Positions 63,380-64,000 of a DNA stretch of 64,000 bases are shown here, in pieces. Position 1 is the first letter of the stretch. Each line of letters begins with the position of its first letter. The position numbers were made by a program, and so were the translations under genes. The notes beneath the pieces are model-generated. The model was not told the DNA's origin. It saw only the letters and a program-made list of their open reading frames with translations, and ran no database searches. Where the stretch lies: the NCBI RefSeq assembly GCF_009756665.1, contig NZ_CP037953.1:1922001-1986000 (forward strand), given 5' to 3'. This stretch comes from Permianibacter aggregans (GTDB lineage Bacteria > Pseudomonadota > Gammaproteobacteria > Enterobacterales > Permianibacteraceae).

Positions 63380-63760
63380 TCAATCGACAACAGCCATTCC
63401 GGGTGGGTGGTAAGTAATCTCAAATCGTATGCCATCCGGGTCTTTCATAAATAGCGCTGTCGCGCCTTTCAAATGTTGAATCTCTGGCACCGGAAAGCCC
63501 GCCTCGGCCATTGCCGAACGAATCGCCTGCACCTGCTCGGGTGAATCAGCGCCAAAACCCAAGTGGTTCATGCCAGCACCATATCGCTCGTAAGGACGCG
63601 TCTCGGGTTTTGCCTGCATGAACTGGAAGAAAAAGCCCTTACCGTCGGTCCATATATGATCTTTGCTCTTGGTGAATCCCAATAACGGTAACAGGGCGTT
63701 GTAATACGACATGCTGGCTTCCAACGAAGAAACCAGCAAGGTGATGTGATCGATTTTCAT
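63380..63760 (-). CDS. VOC-family (glyoxalase/bleomycin-resistance-like) protein
   Basis: A 126-residue protein of the vicinal-oxygen-chelate superfamily, starting MKIDHITLLVSSLEASMSYY with the paired beta-alpha-beta-beta-beta module. Likely metal ligands are His5, a central His in GMNHLGFGA, and Glu in IRFEITYHP. Members include glyoxalases, dioxygenases and resistance proteins; the activity is not readable. It is convergent with frmB. Confidence 0.83.
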   Translation of the reverse strand: MKIDHITLLVSSLEASMSYYNALLPLLGFTKSKDHIWTDGKGFFFQFMQAKPETRPYERYGAGMNHLGFGADSPEQVQAIRSAMAEAGFPVPEIQHLKGATALFMKDPDGIRFEITYHPPGMAVVD

Positions 63761-63862
63761 TCGGAAATTTCTGCTGTGGAGGTGCGGTCGTTACCAACAC
63801 TATGCAGATTAAGTTTGGCGATTGCCAGTCGGAAACTCAGTGTTGCCAAAAACCATCGATAC

Positions 63863-64000
63863 TCAACAGCGAGACAATTTAGCGATCAATGCTGGCCACT
63901 GCGTCGCCGGCACTGGCTTGCTGAACAAGAAACCTTGCAGCATGTCGCAACCTTGAGCCACCAAGGCATCGCGCTGCGCGACCGTTTCCACGCCTTCGGC
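63863..64000 (-). CDS. EAL-domain protein, C-terminal fragment (runs off the window)
   Basis: On the minus strand the last 138 bases encode AEGVETVAQRD, then GCDMLQGFLFSKPVPA, and end SRC followed by TGA at 63863-63865. This is the conserved C-terminal part of an EAL-type c-di-GMP phosphodiesterase domain, whose AEGVET and QGF-SKP motifs are highly recognisable. The rest of the gene lies beyond the right edge, so activity and any partner domain cannot be judged. Confidence 0.85.
   Translation of the reverse strand, partial: AEGVETVAQRDALVAQGCDMLQGFLFSKPVPATQWPALIAKLSRC

Overview
The window is chromosomal DNA of a free-living, aerobic to facultatively denitrifying gammaproteobacterium. Supporting this are the moderate-to-high GC gene style, TonB-dependent receptors, an RND efflux operon with soxR, acnD-prpF, a cytochrome cd1 nitrite reductase, many GGDEF/EAL proteins and GTAG-headed REP sequences with their RAYT transposase. 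I cannot fix the genus from sequence alone. No rRNA, tRNA, CRISPR array, prophage or plasmid module is visible. About fifty genes are packed densely on both strands.

Layout. 1-8.5 kb: the 3' part of an IorB-type molybdopterin hydroxylase, small secreted or hypothetical proteins, a MITE-like element, ohr with an MgtC-family gene, a CPBP-family membrane protein divergent from a membrane LytTR regulator, and an AraC regulator coupled to a degenerate GGDEF protein. 8.7-13.4 kb: a phosphate-starvation unit, with a well-formed PhoB box in front of a TonB receptor followed by a two-domain beta-propeller phytase lipoprotein. 13.4-17.4 kb: a coupled Sel1 lipoprotein and DUF3857/transglutaminase pair. 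17.6-25.5 kb: membrane proteins (one with a probable frameshift), a CadC-like regulator, an amidohydrolase, an AT-rich unknown gene and two divergent small secreted proteins. 25.5-34 kb: a TPR/membrane protein divergent from a large zinc protease, a PhyH-type dioxygenase, an APC permease, and a membrane-tethered class III cyclase.

33.9-42 kb: soxR divergent from a complete RND pump (MFP, RND, outer-membrane factor) that ends in a strong terminator, then a REP/RAYT locus in which paired REPs surround the RAYT gene and a MazG-like gene. 42-50.6 kb: a heme-type TonB receptor divergent from a nirS gene with an additional N-terminal cytochrome c domain and an FNR/DNR box. A second FNR-like box, combined with a perfect palindrome, precedes a DUF6544 gene. 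A DUF6151 protein and a secreted serine protease follow. 50.6-56.7 kb: a decayed copy of the 3' end of prpF, three small secreted or lipoprotein genes, then intact prpF and acnD (methylcitrate cycle). 56.8-64 kb: a DUF2238 membrane protein, two diguanylate cyclases, a secreted metallo-beta-lactamase-fold hydrolase, frmA-frmB (glutathione-dependent formaldehyde detoxification), a VOC protein and the 3' end of an EAL-domain gene.

The observations most worth a second look are the PhoB-TonB-phytase unit, the REP/RAYT locus, the diheme-c NirS fusion, the FNR box plus palindrome, the prpF remnant, the structured MITE, and the AT-rich gene whose protein faintly resembles a class III nucleotide cyclase.
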